Source: JAICLV01 sp036380925
Lineage (GTDB): Bacteria > Actinomycetota > Actinomycetes > Acidothermales > Acidothermaceae
Length of the DNA: 64,000 bases
Assembly (NCBI GenBank): GCA_036380925.1
Contig: DASVDW010000212.1
Location: 7,970 to 71,969, forward strand
Direction: 5' to 3'
The notes beneath the pieces were generated by a model, which made no database searches, was not told the DNA's origin, and worked only from the letters and a program-made list of their open reading frames with translations. Made by a program: the position numbers and the translations under genes. This document shows, piece by piece, positions 25,524 to 33,146 of the stretch. Position 1 is the stretch's first letter; each line of letters opens with the position of its first letter.

Positions 25524-26492
25524 TCATCTGGCGCCGGCGCCCTCCTGATCGGAATTCGGGCGCCAACCTCGCAGGCGTGGACGCCCGCCGGCGTACCCGA
25601 CCGCACGGCCGGCGGCGGCGACCGCGCAAGCCGCGGCGGACGCCGGCGAAGCGCCGCGGATGAGTTCCAGGGCCAACGCGGCCGTCATGGCGTCGCCCGC
25701 GCCGGTGGTGTCGACGACCTGGGTCGGCTCGTGCGCGAAGACCGCGTCGCCATCGGACCAGTGAACGGCGTCACCGTCGTCGCCCGCGCCGACCATCACG
25801 ATCGCGGGCCCCTCGCGACTGAGGTCACGCGCCGCCCGCAAGGCCGTTCGCGCGTCGTCGACTTCTACTCCCGCGAGCAAGCTTGCCTCGTGGGTGTCGG
25901 CGCGCAACACATCGCAAACAGCGAGCAGTTCATCGCGCAGACGGGCGGGCGGCGCGCCGTCAAGCAACACGGTGGCGCCGCGCCGGCGGCCGATCCGCGC
26001 CGCGACCAAGAGCGGCTCCGGTGGTTGCTGAAGCTGCAGCACGACCGCGCGAGCGGTCGCAAACGAGGACTCGACACGCTCGACGTCGGACGACCTGAGG
26101 AGCATCTCGTCAGGGATGTGCTCGAGATAGCGCCAGCACCCGTCGTTCTGCAAAATCTCAACGATGGTCGCCGACGGCGCGCCCGCGCGCCGCACCACCG
26201 GCTCCACGTCGATGCCGTCGGAGGCCGCCTGCCGCAAGAGCTCGACGCCCACCTCGTCGTCGCCGACGACGCCGAGAAGCGTTGGAGCGCCGCCGAGTTG
26301 GGCGAACGCGACGGCCTGATTGGCGCCTTTTCCACCGAGGACCGCGCGCAAGACGTCGACCGCGCCCGACGATCCGGCGTCGGGCAACTCGTCCACGCGA
26401 AGCAGCACATCGCGGGCGATCTGGCCAGCGAAAAGTGCGGCGGGCGCGTCAGCCAGCTGTCTCGGCACCACATTGGAGTGCCCGCCGCCCAC
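25524..26492 (-). CDS. PfkB-family carbohydrate/nucleoside kinase (ribokinase-like)
   Basis: A 322-residue ribokinase-superfamily kinase. PfkB signature 1, LGGKGANQAVAFAQLGG, and signature 2 with the catalytic DTTGAGDA (anion hole and base Asp) are both intact. The lid strands and the HIPDEMLLRSSDVERVESS region match ribokinases more than fructokinases. It phosphorylates a sugar or nucleoside with ATP. The neighbouring amidohydrolase, 41 bp upstream, makes a nucleoside- or sugar-derived substrate possible but not proven. Confidence 0.9.
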   Translation of the reverse strand: MGGGHSNVVPRQLADAPAALFAGQIARDVLLRVDELPDAGSSGAVDVLRAVLGGKGANQAVAFAQLGGAPTLLGVVGDDEVGVELLRQAASDGIDVEPVVRRAGAPSATIVEILQNDGCWRYLEHIPDEMLLRSSDVERVESSFATARAVVLQLQQPPEPLLVAARIGRRRGATVLLDGAPPARLRDELLAVCDVLRADTHEASLLAGVEVDDARTALRAARDLSREGPAIVMVGAGDDGDAVHWSDGDAVFAHEPTQVVDTTGAGDAMTAALALELIRGASPASAAACAVAAAGRAVGYAGGRPRLRGWRPNSDQEGAGAR

Positions 26493-26533
26493 CCGTGGAA
26501 ACGCTGCGTGCGCCTACCGCCGCTTAGCGGGTG

Positions 26534-28006
26534 TCAGCGCTTCCATTGAGCGCTGTCCGAGCCCCAATCCGTGTAGGTGTAGGGGTTGTCGAGAACCTTC
26601 TGCTCTGGAATCTCGGGGTTCATGCCCTCCTGCCAAGCCTCTTCACCCAGCTGCGACCGCAGGTAGTCAACGGTGCTCTGAACCGCCTTGCGAGCCTTGT
26701 CGAGATCGACGCCGACAAGCGCGTGGTCGTGCTTCACCAGCCGACCGTTCACCACAACGCTGTGCACGTCGCCGCGTTGCGCCTGGAAAACCACGTGCCC
26801 GTAAGGATTCAGCATGGGGAACATGGCTGGCGAGGCGTCGTTCTTGATCAGCACCAGGTCGGCCTTCTTGCCGGTCTCGACGCTCCCCACGACGTCGTCC
26901 AGACCCAGTGCGTGGCTGCCGCCGCGAGTGGCCCACGCGACGACCTCGTCAGCGCGCAACTCGCAGTTCGTCACGGTTTCTTGCCGGGCATGATGGTCGA
27001 GATGGCAGCGGCAGCGGTCTGCGCTGAGCGTCGTCCGCATCGCAGAGAACAGGTCACCGCTCCACCACACGCTGGTGTCCATCGACAGCGAGATCGGGAT
27101 GTTGTGCTGGCGGAGCTGGAACGTGGGTGGATAACCCTGGCCCGCGCTTTGCTCGCTCTCCGTCGACACCGAGACGACGCCGCCGGTGGCCGCGATGCGG
27201 TGATAGGAGTCCGCGCTGAGCGTCGCCGCGTGCACATACACCGTGCCCGGAGTCATGAAGCCGTTGTCGTACATCAGCTTGATGCCGTCGTCGTTCGTGG
27301 CGCCCCACACTCCAGCGTGCGTCGTCACAGGGACTCCGAGGTCTCGCGCCACCTCGAAGGCGGCGCGCTCCTTGAAGGCGGGGTCGCCCGGGATGTCGAA
27401 CGCCAACTGGAACCCCAGCATGTCGCCGCGGCCTTCGATCCGGCGGCGGACGAAGTCGCGAAACTCCGGTGTCGTCGACCATTCCCAAGGCCCCGCTTGG
27501 ATGTTGCCGTACGCGAGAACGAACCGGCCCGGCACCTCCTCGAGCGCGTCGACCGCGGCTTCCGCGTGGTCGATGGTTTGCAGGCCGTGCGACCAGTCGA
27601 CCGTCGTGGTCACGCCGGAGTCGATCGCCTCGATCGCGCCAAGCAGGTTGCCGGCGTAAATGTCTTCTGGGCGAAACAGCTTGCCCCACTGCAGGTAGAA
27701 CCAGACGAAGTACTGAGTCAGGGTCCAGTCGGCGCCGTAGCCGCGCAACGCGGTCTGCCACATGTGGCGGTGCGTGTCGACCATGCCAGGCATCAGCAAG
27801 CCGCCGGTCGCGTCGATCTCGAGCGCGTCGGACGGCGCTGAGAGCGCGGGCCCGATCTGGGTTATCCGCTCGCCCGTGACCAAGACGTCGGTGTCGGTGA
27901 GCACGCGTCGCTGATCGTCCATCGTGAGCACGGTGGCGTGCCGGAACACGATCGGTTGGCCGGGCGCCCACGCCGCGCGGGAGGAGGTCTCGGCAGGATT
28001 CGTCAT
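26534..28006 (-). CDS. TRZ/ATZ-type amidohydrolase (metal-dependent hydrolase or deaminase)
   Basis: A 490-residue protein of the amidohydrolase superfamily: an N-terminal beta-sandwich (IVFRHATVLTMDDQRRVLTD), metal ligands His79 and His81 in VDTHRHMWQ, then His230 in TTHAGVWG, His259 in YVHAATLS and the late Asp310 in SMDTSVWW, the pattern of mononuclear chlorohydrolase/cytosine-deaminase-like enzymes. It hydrolyses C-N or C-Cl bonds on a ring or side chain; the substrate is unknown. The ATG at 28006 has AAGGAG 8 nt upstream; the frame is open to 28405 but the upstream part has no family similarity. A GCGGAC-N4-GTCCGC palindrome lies 28 bp before the start, shared with the IclR and CaiB promoters. 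Confidence 0.9.
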   Translation of the reverse strand: MTNPAETSSRAAWAPGQPIVFRHATVLTMDDQRRVLTDTDVLVTGERITQIGPALSAPSDALEIDATGGLLMPGMVDTHRHMWQTALRGYGADWTLTQYFVWFYLQWGKLFRPEDIYAGNLLGAIEAIDSGVTTTVDWSHGLQTIDHAEAAVDALEEVPGRFVLAYGNIQAGPWEWSTTPEFRDFVRRRIEGRGDMLGFQLAFDIPGDPAFKERAAFEVARDLGVPVTTHAGVWGATNDDGIKLMYDNGFMTPGTVYVHAATLSADSYHRIAATGGVVSVSTESEQSAGQGYPPTFQLRQHNIPISLSMDTSVWWSGDLFSAMRTTLSADRCRCHLDHHARQETVTNCELRADEVVAWATRGGSHALGLDDVVGSVETGKKADLVLIKNDASPAMFPMLNPYGHVVFQAQRGDVHSVVVNGRLVKHDHALVGVDLDKARKAVQSTVDYLRSQLGEEAWQEGMNPEIPEQKVLDNPYTYTDWGSDSAQWKR

Positions 28007-28033
28007 CTGCGGCTCCTTCACGGTGCCGGTATA

Positions 28034-28049
28034 GCGGACGTCCGTCCGC
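28034..28049. promoter_or_regulatory. Candidate IclR operator upstream of the amidohydrolase gene
   Basis: GCGGACGTCCGTCCGC has perfect 6-bp arms, GCGGAC and GTCCGC, around GTCC. It lies 28 bp upstream of the amidohydrolase start codon. The same CGGAC/GTCCG half-sites recur in front of the IclR gene and the CaiB gene. Confidence 0.55.
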
Positions 28050-28158
28050 ATCGCGGTCATGCTGTGTCGCTCACGATGCGACGGCGAGCGGCCGATGTCA
28101 ATAGCCGAGGAGCCGACCCGCGGTGGTGAGAACAGGCCAGCCGACGGCCCGCCGCCTC

Positions 28159-28188
28159 GTCCGCATGACGGACAAAGGACGGGTCCAA
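28159..28188. promoter_or_regulatory. Candidate IclR operator upstream of its own gene
   Basis: GTCCG-N5-CGGAC (28159-28173) overlaps CGGACAAAGGACGGGTCCAA (28169-28188). The second sequence is almost the same as the element just before the CaiB gene at 29130-29148, differing by two inserted A residues and one G/T change. It is about 70 bp upstream of the IclR start codon, a normal place for autoregulation. Confidence 0.6.
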
Positions 28189-28256
28189 CAGTTACAGTCA
28201 TCGGCGGACCACACTTGAGATCCCCGACCGCCCCGGCGACGACTCGAGGTGAGCAG

Positions 28257-29066
28257 ATGGCGCGGCGCAGCACGGAGCCTGACTTCATCGAGGCGCTGGC
28301 CCGCGGGCTGGACGTGCTGCGCGCGTTCGAACCGCGCCGGCCGGTGCTGTCCTTGAGCGACGTCGCGGCGCGCACCGAGCTGGCCCGCCCTACCGCGCGG
28401 CGCATCTTGTTGACCTTGTCCGAGCTCGGCTACGTGCGCGCCGAAGGGGGCGGGTTCACCTTGACGCCGCGGGTGCTCGAGCTCGGCATGGCGTTCATCC
28501 AGTCGCTCGGCTTGTGGGAGGTGGCGCGTCCGCACATGGAGCGACTGGTGTCCTGGACCAACGAGTCCACGTCCATCGCGCAGCTCGACGGCTCCGACAT
28601 CGTTTACGTGGCCCGCGTGGCGGTGCCGAAAATCGTCGGTCTGGCCGTGTCGATCGGCACCCGGTTCCCCGCGTTGCCGACCTCGCTCGGGAAGGTGCTG
28701 CTCGCCGCGCTCGAACCGGATGAACTGAAAAAGGCGCTCGCTGAGCCGAGCCGATCCGGCGTGACCCCGCGCGTGGCGCCCGACCCGAAGTCCATCGACA
28801 AGACGCTGCGGGACGTGCGCGCGAAGGGTTGGGCGCTCACCGATGAGCAGCTGGCCGCCGGGATTCGTTCGGTCGCCGCGCCGCTGCGCGACGGCGACGG
28901 GAAGGTGATCGCGGCGTTGAACGTCAACGCCAGCGCCTCGGAGACCACCCTTGAGGTGCTGGTCGAGCAGCACCTGCCGCGGCTGCTGCAGACCGCGGCG
29001 GCGATCAGCGCTGACTGGGCGCGGCTGCAGTCCGTGCCGCAGGTCGTGGCCGCCGCGTCACCGTGA
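28257..29066 (+). CDS. IclR-family regulator (PcaR/PobR-like subgroup)
   Basis: A 269-residue regulator. The winged helix-turn-helix covers about residues 10-75 (FIEALARGLDVLRAFEPRRP, LSLSDVAARTELARPTARRI) and the IclR effector domain about 80-255 (LVSWTNESTSIAQLDGSDIV, FPALPTSLGKVLLAALEPDE, GIRSVAAPLRDGDGKVIAAL). The LARGLDVLRAF start and the domain spacing match the PcaR/PcaU/PobR subgroup that controls aromatic-acid catabolism. The ATG at 28257 has GAGGT 6 nt upstream. It sits between the leftward amidohydrolase and the rightward CaiB-LigA operon, and related inverted repeats occur in all three promoter regions, so it probably controls the whole cluster. Confidence 0.92.
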   Translation: MARRSTEPDFIEALARGLDVLRAFEPRRPVLSLSDVAARTELARPTARRILLTLSELGYVRAEGGGFTLTPRVLELGMAFIQSLGLWEVARPHMERLVSWTNESTSIAQLDGSDIVYVARVAVPKIVGLAVSIGTRFPALPTSLGKVLLAALEPDELKKALAEPSRSGVTPRVAPDPKSIDKTLRDVRAKGWALTDEQLAAGIRSVAAPLRDGDGKVIAALNVNASASETTLEVLVEQHLPRLLQTAAAISADWARLQSVPQVVAAASP

Positions 29067-29110
29067 CGCGGCTTGACTCGACGCCCGACCCGCGGCCACA
29101 CTCGCGGCAA

Positions 29111-29148
29111 CGGACAGTTGTCCGAGTAACGGACAGGACGTGGTCCAA
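29111..29148. promoter_or_regulatory. Candidate IclR operators in front of the CaiB operon
   Basis: CGGACAGTTGTCCG (29111-29124) has perfect 6-bp arms around GT. It is followed by CGGACAGGACGTGGTCCAA (29130-29148), nearly identical to the element in front of the IclR gene. The second element runs into the ATG of the CoA-transferase gene, leaving no room for a Shine-Dalgarno sequence, so the ATG at 29154 or a leaderless message should be considered. Confidence 0.6.
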
Positions 29149-30326
29149 TGACGATGTCGGCGGCGCCGCCCTCGGCCGGTGGGCCGCTGCGCGATCTGCT
29201 GGTCGCCGACTTCTCCCGGATCCTCGCCGGACCGTACTGCACCATGTTGCTGGCCGACCTGGGCGCCGAGGTCATCAAGGTCGAAGGGCCGAGCGGCGAC
29301 GACACGCGCACCTGGATGCCGCCAGTGCGCGACGAGGTGTCGACGTACCACCTGGCGATCAACCGTAACAAGCGCGCGATCGTGCTCGACCTGCGTCGCG
29401 ACGAGGATCTCTGCGCGGCGGTGGAGTTGGCGCGCCGCGCGGACGTGTTCATCGAAAACTTCAAGCCGGGCGCGCTCGCGCGGTTCGGACTCGACTTCGA
29501 CACCGTCACGGCGGCCAATCCTGGCGTTGTCTACACGTCGATCAGCGGCTTCGGCGCCTCGCCACGAGCTGTCGCGATCCCCGGCTACGACCTTATGGTG
29601 CAGGCGATCTCCGGGCTGATGAGTCTGACCGGGGAGCCCGACGGGCCGGCCTATCGAGCCGGCATCCCGGTGTTCGACGTGATCGCAGGCTTGCATGCCT
29701 GCGTCGGAATCCTCGCCGCGCTCCAACACCGGAGTCGCACCGGCGACGGACAGCACGTCGAGGTCAACCTGCTGGCCTCGGCGCTCTCCGGCCTGGTCAA
29801 CCACACGTCGGCCTATGTTTCTGGCGGTGTGGTGCCGTTCCGCATGGGTAACTCGCATCCGAGCCTGTTCCCCTACGAGCCGCTCCCGACGGCGGACGGC
29901 GAACTCGTCGTCATCGCCGGCAATGACAGCCAGTTTCGCGCGCTGGCAAAGGTTCTGGAGCTAACCGACGTCATCAACGACCCCCGGTTCGCGCACAACC
30001 AAGACCGCACCGCCAGTCGGGACGCGCTGCGACCGATCCTTGTCGAGCGGTTGGCCAAACGGACGTCCAAGGAATGGTTCGATGACCTGATCGCAGCGGG
30101 TGTGCCTTGCGCTCCGATCAACACCATCGACGATGGTGTGGCGTTCGCCCGCGAGATCGGACTCGACCCGATCGTCACGGTTGGCAAGGGCGAGGCCGCC
30201 ATTCCAATGGTGCGCAACCCCATCACGTTTTCAAAGACGCCGCCGACGTACCGCACACCGCCCCCTGCGATGGACCAAGACGGCCCGGCGATCCGGAAAT
30301 GGTTGCTGGGAACCGCCGATGAGTGA
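29148..30326 (+). CDS. CaiB/BaiF (class III) CoA-transferase
   Basis: A 392-residue family III CoA-transferase. FSRILAGPYCTMLLADLGAE and VIKVEGPSGDDTRTW near the N-terminus are diagnostic. The predicted catalytic aspartate is Asp177 in PVFDVIAGLHA, and SISGFGASPRAVAIPGYDLM precedes it. It moves CoA between carboxylic acids. The gene begins a rightward operon and its stop overlaps the start of the citryl-CoA-lyase-like gene (ATGAGTGA at 30319-30326), so the two products are likely made together and act in sequence. The start codon is ambiguous between 29148 and 29154. Confidence 0.93.
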   Translation: MTMSAAPPSAGGPLRDLLVADFSRILAGPYCTMLLADLGAEVIKVEGPSGDDTRTWMPPVRDEVSTYHLAINRNKRAIVLDLRRDEDLCAAVELARRADVFIENFKPGALARFGLDFDTVTAANPGVVYTSISGFGASPRAVAIPGYDLMVQAISGLMSLTGEPDGPAYRAGIPVFDVIAGLHACVGILAALQHRSRTGDGQHVEVNLLASALSGLVNHTSAYVSGGVVPFRMGNSHPSLFPYEPLPTADGELVVIAGNDSQFRALAKVLELTDVINDPRFAHNQDRTASRDALRPILVERLAKRTSKEWFDDLIAAGVPCAPINTIDDGVAFAREIGLDPIVTVGKGEAAIPMVRNPITFSKTPPTYRTPPPAMDQDGPAIRKWLLGTADE

Positions 30327-31113
30327 GTCCGCGCGGTACCCGACCTCGCTCGGCACGTCGAACGCCCAGCGCATCCGGCTCCTCGGCCAGGATCTCGCCG
30401 ACGACCTGATGGGAAAGGTCGGGCTTGGCGAGCTGGCGTTCTGGCTGGTCGCGGCACGTCGTCCAACCGCGGGCGAGCTTCGGGTCTTCGAAAGCGCGCT
30501 GGTCGCGCTCGCCGACCACGGCTTCACCCCCACCGCGATCGCCGCGCGACTCACCTACCTTGGCGCACCAGACGCGTTGCAGGGCGCGGTCGCCGCGGGT
30601 CTGCTCGGCGGCGGCTCGCGCTTCCTGGGCGTCACCGAGGACACCGCGGCGTTCCTTTCCGATTGCCTGCACGGCGATGATGTCCGACCGCCCACCGACA
30701 AAGACGGCTGGGACGCGCTCGCGCTGTCCGCGCTTCGGTCGGCGCACACCGCGGGACGGTTGATCCCTGGCCTTGGCCACCCGCTGCACAAGGAGGTGGA
30801 CCCACGCACACCGGCCCTGCTCCGGATCGCGGAAGAAGAGGGAACCCGCGGCGCGCACGTCGAGTTATACGAGGCCATCGGCCGAGTCCACCCGCAGGTT
30901 CTCGGACGTCGGCTCCCGCTGAACGGGGCGGGCGTGTGCGGCGCGGTGCTCGCCGACCTCGGCCTGCCGATTGAGATGCTGCGCGGATTCGCCTTGCTGG
31001 CAAGGACCGCCGGTTTGCTCGGGCAACTCGCGGAGGAGCGTCGCCGGCCAGCCGCGATGCGCATGTACCTCGACATCGACCGCAATGCCGACTACGTTCC
31101 ACCGGATCAGTAG
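30319..31113 (+). CDS. Citryl-CoA-lyase-like protein (citrate synthase superfamily)
   Basis: A 264-residue protein with the helical core of the citrate synthase / citryl-CoA lyase family: GKVGLGELAFWLVAARRPTA, GSRFLGVTEDTAAFLSDCLH, GLGHPLHKEVDPR at 151-163 with the conserved His, and LPLNGAGVCGAVLADLGLPI. It is shorter than citrate synthase (about 370-430 aa) and matches the stand-alone citryl-CoA lyase form. Such enzymes cleave the CoA thioester of a 3-hydroxy-tricarboxylate-type acid to acetyl-CoA plus an oxoacid. The overlap with a CoA-transferase supports a two-step activation-and-cleavage role. The true substrate here may be a ring-cleavage product rather than citrate; that is inference. 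Confidence 0.87.
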   Translation: MSESARYPTSLGTSNAQRIRLLGQDLADDLMGKVGLGELAFWLVAARRPTAGELRVFESALVALADHGFTPTAIAARLTYLGAPDALQGAVAAGLLGGGSRFLGVTEDTAAFLSDCLHGDDVRPPTDKDGWDALALSALRSAHTAGRLIPGLGHPLHKEVDPRTPALLRIAEEEGTRGAHVELYEAIGRVHPQVLGRRLPLNGAGVCGAVLADLGLPIEMLRGFALLARTAGLLGQLAEERRRPAAMRMYLDIDRNADYVPPDQ

Positions 31114-31145
31114 CTCTCGCCGTTTCAACCGTCGCAGGAGTGACG

Positions 31146-32006
31146 ATGGCCACGATCGCCGCGGTGATCGCGTCGACGCATCACCCGTTCTACTACAGGG
31201 CGAGCACATCGACCGGTGATCAGCGGCCACCGTTCGCAGACGAGTGGGTGCGCAAGGTCGAGATGTTCCGCGACACCTTGACGCGGGCCAACCCAGACGT
31301 GCTGGTGTTGGTCGGATCCGATCACTTCCACCAGCTGTGGCTCGACAACATGCCGCAGTTCCTGGTCGGAAACGCGCCGCGCTACGACGCGAATTGGCAC
31401 AACGAGGAGCGGGAGTTCGGGCTGCCGCGGTTGTTGATGAACGGCCAGCAAGACCTGTCATGGCACATTCTGCGCGGTGGCATCGACCGCGGCTTCGATC
31501 TCGCGTTCAGCAACGAGTTGCGACTTGACCACAGCGTCACCTGCCCGATCATCACGCTGCGTCCGCAAAACGACCTGCCCGTCGTCCCGATTTACACGAA
31601 CATCTTCGCTCCGCCGCTGCCGCAGCCGAAGCGGTTTGTGGAACTCGGTGGCGCGATCCGGGAACTGGTCGAATCCTGGCCGAGCGAGCTGCGGGTCGCG
31701 ATTGTCGGCACCGGCCATCTGTCGTTGGAACTTGGCGGGCCCCGCCAGTTCGGCCCCCACGGGCCCGACCCCGAATTCGACGCGAAGGCGGTGGGCTGGA
31801 TTGCGACGTCCGACATCGAGCGAGCGCTCGCAGAAGTGACGCTCGACAGCCTCTGGGCGCCAGGCAACGCCACCCACGGATTCATGGATTTCCTGCTGAT
31901 GATGGGAGTGGCGGGCGAGGGCGTGAAAGCCGACTACGTCGACACCTACGACCTGTTCCACACCATGGAGGCCTACTTCACCTGGTACCCGGAGGTGGCC
32001 CCGTGA
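31146..32006 (+). CDS. Class III extradiol ring-cleavage dioxygenase, LigB-type catalytic subunit
   Basis: A 286-residue protein. The LigB-family active site is visible: His12 in ASTHHPFYYR, His60/His62 in VGSDHFHQLW, and a late acidic ligand near the C-terminus in HTMEAYFTWYPEV. These match the His-His-Glu iron site of protocatechuate 4,5-dioxygenase beta subunits. SNELRLDHSVTCPIITLRP and AIVGTGHLSLELGGPRQ are further family segments. It opens a catecholic ring next to the hydroxyls using Fe(II) and O2. ATG 31146 is preferred because AGGAG lies 5 nt upstream; a GTG at 31140 would overlap this site. The LigA-type gene follows with a 4-bp overlap. Confidence 0.92.
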   Translation: MATIAAVIASTHHPFYYRASTSTGDQRPPFADEWVRKVEMFRDTLTRANPDVLVLVGSDHFHQLWLDNMPQFLVGNAPRYDANWHNEEREFGLPRLLMNGQQDLSWHILRGGIDRGFDLAFSNELRLDHSVTCPIITLRPQNDLPVVPIYTNIFAPPLPQPKRFVELGGAIRELVESWPSELRVAIVGTGHLSLELGGPRQFGPHGPDPEFDAKAVGWIATSDIERALAEVTLDSLWAPGNATHGFMDFLLMMGVAGEGVKADYVDTYDLFHTMEAYFTWYPEVAP

Positions 32007-32368
32007 GCCGGTACCTGCTCGACAAGTTCCTTTACACCGTCGATCGCGATCCCGAGCTCGTCGAACGGTATCGCGACGACCCCGCTGGCACGGTGGAGTG
32101 GTGGGAACGCGAACGGGCGAACGTGATTCTCAACTGCCATGTCGGCGAGAGCTCGACCTGGTTGAGATTCGACGACGCCGAGCGTGCCGCCCTCGTCGGC
32201 CACGACTACGTCACGCTGTACGAGATGGGCGCGCACCCGTTCTTGACGCTCACCTTGTTCATCGCGATGTACGAGCGGGATTTCGATGAACCGCTGGGAT
32301 TCCAACGGCAATACGCGCAACGGCTAAGCGGGTGGCTCGAGAAGCCGCAGCCCGACATCACGACGTGA
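32003..32368 (+). CDS. LigA-type small subunit of extradiol dioxygenase
   Basis: A 121-residue helical protein: SRYLLDKFLYTVDRDPELVE, RANVILNCHVGESSTWLRFD, DAERAALVGHDYVTLYEMGA, then HPFLTLTLFIAMYERDF. This is the LigA superfamily, which lids the active site of LigB and shapes substrate specificity. The GTG start at 32003 overlaps the LigB stop, so the subunits are coupled. Known LigAB operons are ordered A then B, whereas here the order is B then A. Confidence 0.9.
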   Translation: MSRYLLDKFLYTVDRDPELVERYRDDPAGTVEWWERERANVILNCHVGESSTWLRFDDAERAALVGHDYVTLYEMGAHPFLTLTLFIAMYERDFDEPLGFQRQYAQRLSGWLEKPQPDITT

Positions 32369-32393
32369 CGGGTGGCCGACCGATGGTCCCGGC

Positions 32394-32849
32394 CTAGCCG
32401 GCCGGCCCGGCGGCGTCGGGCGCGATCAGCGCCAGCCCCGACTCCGGATCGTGTCGCTTGCGCAGGTGCGCCGGCGACTCTTGGATGATCAGCTCCAGCG
32501 TCGGCCGCACCGTGCCGCCGACGAAGTGGCCGCCCCGGGTGCTCGCGTCGTGCCGGCCGACGACGATGTGCGCGTGCACCGCAGGCTCGTCGTCGTTCAA
32601 CGCGACGTCTCCGGCGAGGCTGAGCACCTCCACCTGCTCGTCAATGCGGATGTTGCGATATTCCTTTGCCTGCCAGTCAAACCACGCGACGACGACCCGC
32701 TCGAAGGCGCCGATGGCCGTGAAATGCGCCGCGGTGACGTCCTGCTCGACGCACCAGTCTTTGAGCACCGGCATGACGTCGTCGCCGGTCTCGAAAACGA
32801 GCACCGCCGTTCGCCCGCTCGCGTCGCTTGCCAGTTCCCGCCACCGCAT
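32394..32849 (-). CDS. PPC (DUF296) domain protein
   Basis: A 151-residue protein with one plants-and-prokaryotes-conserved domain: FTAIGAFERVVVAWFDWQAK, EVLSLAGDVALNDDEPAVHA, HIVVGRHDASTRGGHFVGGT, VRPTLELII. The His-containing metal-site residues HAHIVVGRHD and GGHF are intact. Bacterial single-domain PPC proteins form trimers and are sometimes annotated as DNA-binding, but no AT-hook is present here. ATG 32849 has AGGAGG 6 nt upstream. Convergent with the LigA gene. Confidence 0.88.
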   Translation of the reverse strand: MRWRELASDASGRTAVLVFETGDDVMPVLKDWCVEQDVTAAHFTAIGAFERVVVAWFDWQAKEYRNIRIDEQVEVLSLAGDVALNDDEPAVHAHIVVGRHDASTRGGHFVGGTVRPTLELIIQESPAHLRKRHDPESGLALIAPDAAGPAG

Positions 32850-32940
32850 CCGCGCCTCCTGTCAGAAGCGGCCTGTCATGAGCCGTCGCGTCGGAGCCTT
32901 CCCACGTGCGCGCAACCGCACGCGCCGTTACGCTCCGCGT

Positions 32941-33143
32941 GTGCTGACGATGGACGACGTGGCCCGGCTGGCCTTGGCGCTACCCGCGACAACGGAGGGC
33001 GAACGACGCCACAATCGCACGTGGTTCGTGAACGGCAAGGGCTTCGCGTGGGACCGCCCGTTCAGCAGGTTCGCGACGCGCTCACCGACGCCTGGCTGGC
33101 GTGCGCGCCAAAGGATCTAGCCGCGGAATCCCTGAAGCGGTGA
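32941..33143 (+). pseudogene. MmcQ/YjbR-family remnant with internal deletion and frameshift
   Basis: The first frame from GTG 32941 (or ATG 32950) reads MDDVARLALALPATTEGERR then HNRTWFVNGKGFAWDRPFS, the start of a YjbR/MmcQ-type protein. At about 33062 similarity jumps to another frame reading VRDALTDAWLACAPKDLAAE SLKR up to the TGA at 33143, the C-terminal end of the same family. The normal family length is about 115-120 residues; here about 40-55 central residues are missing. An internal out-of-frame deletion therefore explains the sequence. The remnant is presumably non-functional. Confidence 0.75.
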
Positions 33144-33146
33144 GGC

